From: Tubiluchus corallicola
Lineage: Eukaryota; Priapulida; Priapulimorpha; Priapulimorphida; Tubiluchidae
Assembly (NCBI GenBank): GCA_030141605.1
Contig: JAQGDQ010000004.1
Location: 682,001 to 746,000 of the forward strand
Length of the DNA stretch: 64,000 nt
Direction of reading: 5' to 3'
Position 1 is the stretch's first letter; each line of letters starts with the position of its first letter. The translations under genes were made by a program, and so were the position numbers. Below, piece after piece: positions 63,393 through 64,000 of this stretch. The notes under the pieces are model-generated. The model ran no database searches and was not told where the DNA came from. It saw only the letters and a list, made by a program, of their open reading frames with translations.

Positions 63393-64000
63393 ACCCATAC
63401 AGTTACTGTGTAACAACTAATGACTCCATGTTGGTTTCACAGCAAGAAATTCAAAACTCCTCAAAGTTTTGGGTTTTGAAGACCGAAAGCAGCTGTCGAA
63501 GCTCAACACGTACATGGTGAAAATCGGTTCAAGTCGGTTTAAAAACAAATTTGTTACATTACTGTTTCTTGTAACAGAAATAGTATTTGAACTTGGCTTC
63601 CCGATTTTTCATTTAATTGGTAACTAACATTGTTTAAACGCCAAGTAGCAGTTGTGTCATTTCTCTTTTCCTACCAGCTTGAATGTCCATGAAGTGTCAC
63701 CTTGACGTGACTGAAATACCTGTCAACTGCTTGTTACTTTTAGTTTGCGAATTGAACGCAGTGTAATATATTATTTCTAAAACATCTAAGAGAATTTATA
63801 ATCTATAGGACAACACCATAGTAAACTGACATTATTCTACAAAATTGCATACGAACGAGTTCTTCACAGGGCTATTTTGTGCCGTTGGATAGAGTTAATG
63901 TCTTACCTTCATAGCAGCTAGGAATGAAGAATTACTAGTGTACATACTTAAGTAATAAAAAATTTTGTACTGATAGGCCGTTCTTAGTTATTTTTGTTTG

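Overview
This is an AT-rich, repeat-dense piece of animal genome. The evidence is spliced exons with GT-AG and GC-AG introns, AATAAA signals, decayed LINE retrotransposons, tRNA-derived SINE heads, a minisatellite and many microsatellites. I see no bacterial operon, Shine-Dalgarno or CRISPR structure. The one gene I recognise is a calcitonin-receptor-like class B (secretin family) GPCR, so the organism is probably a bilaterian. Long introns plus invertebrate-style LINEs and SINEs suggest an invertebrate, perhaps a lophotrochozoan or invertebrate deuterostome; I cannot place it further by eye.

Layout. 1-180: last coding exon and poly(A) signal of an unrecognised + strand gene that begins before the window. 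0.2-6 kb: an inverted, repeat-bounded element, then a perfectly in-register 1,478-bp tandem duplication carrying two copies of a decayed minus-strand gene fragment. 6-21.9 kb: mostly featureless AT-rich DNA with microsatellites, tRNA-like SINE heads and one copy of a dispersed repeat. 22-23.6 kb: a 36-bp minisatellite. 25.8-30.3 kb: three LINE fragments on both strands. 30.4-32.1 kb: a second, nearly identical direct duplication (844 bp). 32.1-34 kb: a nested palindromic region around long CT/AT microsatellites. 34.1-35 kb: a tandem/dispersed repeat that recurs at 60.2-60.8 kb inside the receptor gene. 35-39 kb: sparse, with a tRNA-Ser-like pseudogene.

39.1-64 kb: the receptor gene on the + strand. 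Four exons can be joined by splice phase: 39083-39351 (5'UTR, signal peptide), 49508-49661, 54687-54800 and 58334-58440. They encode residues 1-145: a signal peptide and a complete hormone-binding extracellular domain with six cysteines and six N-glycosylation sequons. The fourth intron starts with GC rather than GT. No transmembrane exon was found, so the seven-helix part should lie beyond the right edge. The introns (about 10.2, 5.0, 3.5 and more than 5.5 kb) hold nearly all the other features on that side: trinucleotide and pentanucleotide arrays, a SINE, a foldback element and tandem repeats.

Most open frames above 60 codons in this window are chance or microsatellite translations. No database search or alignment program was available; identities rest on motif recognition.
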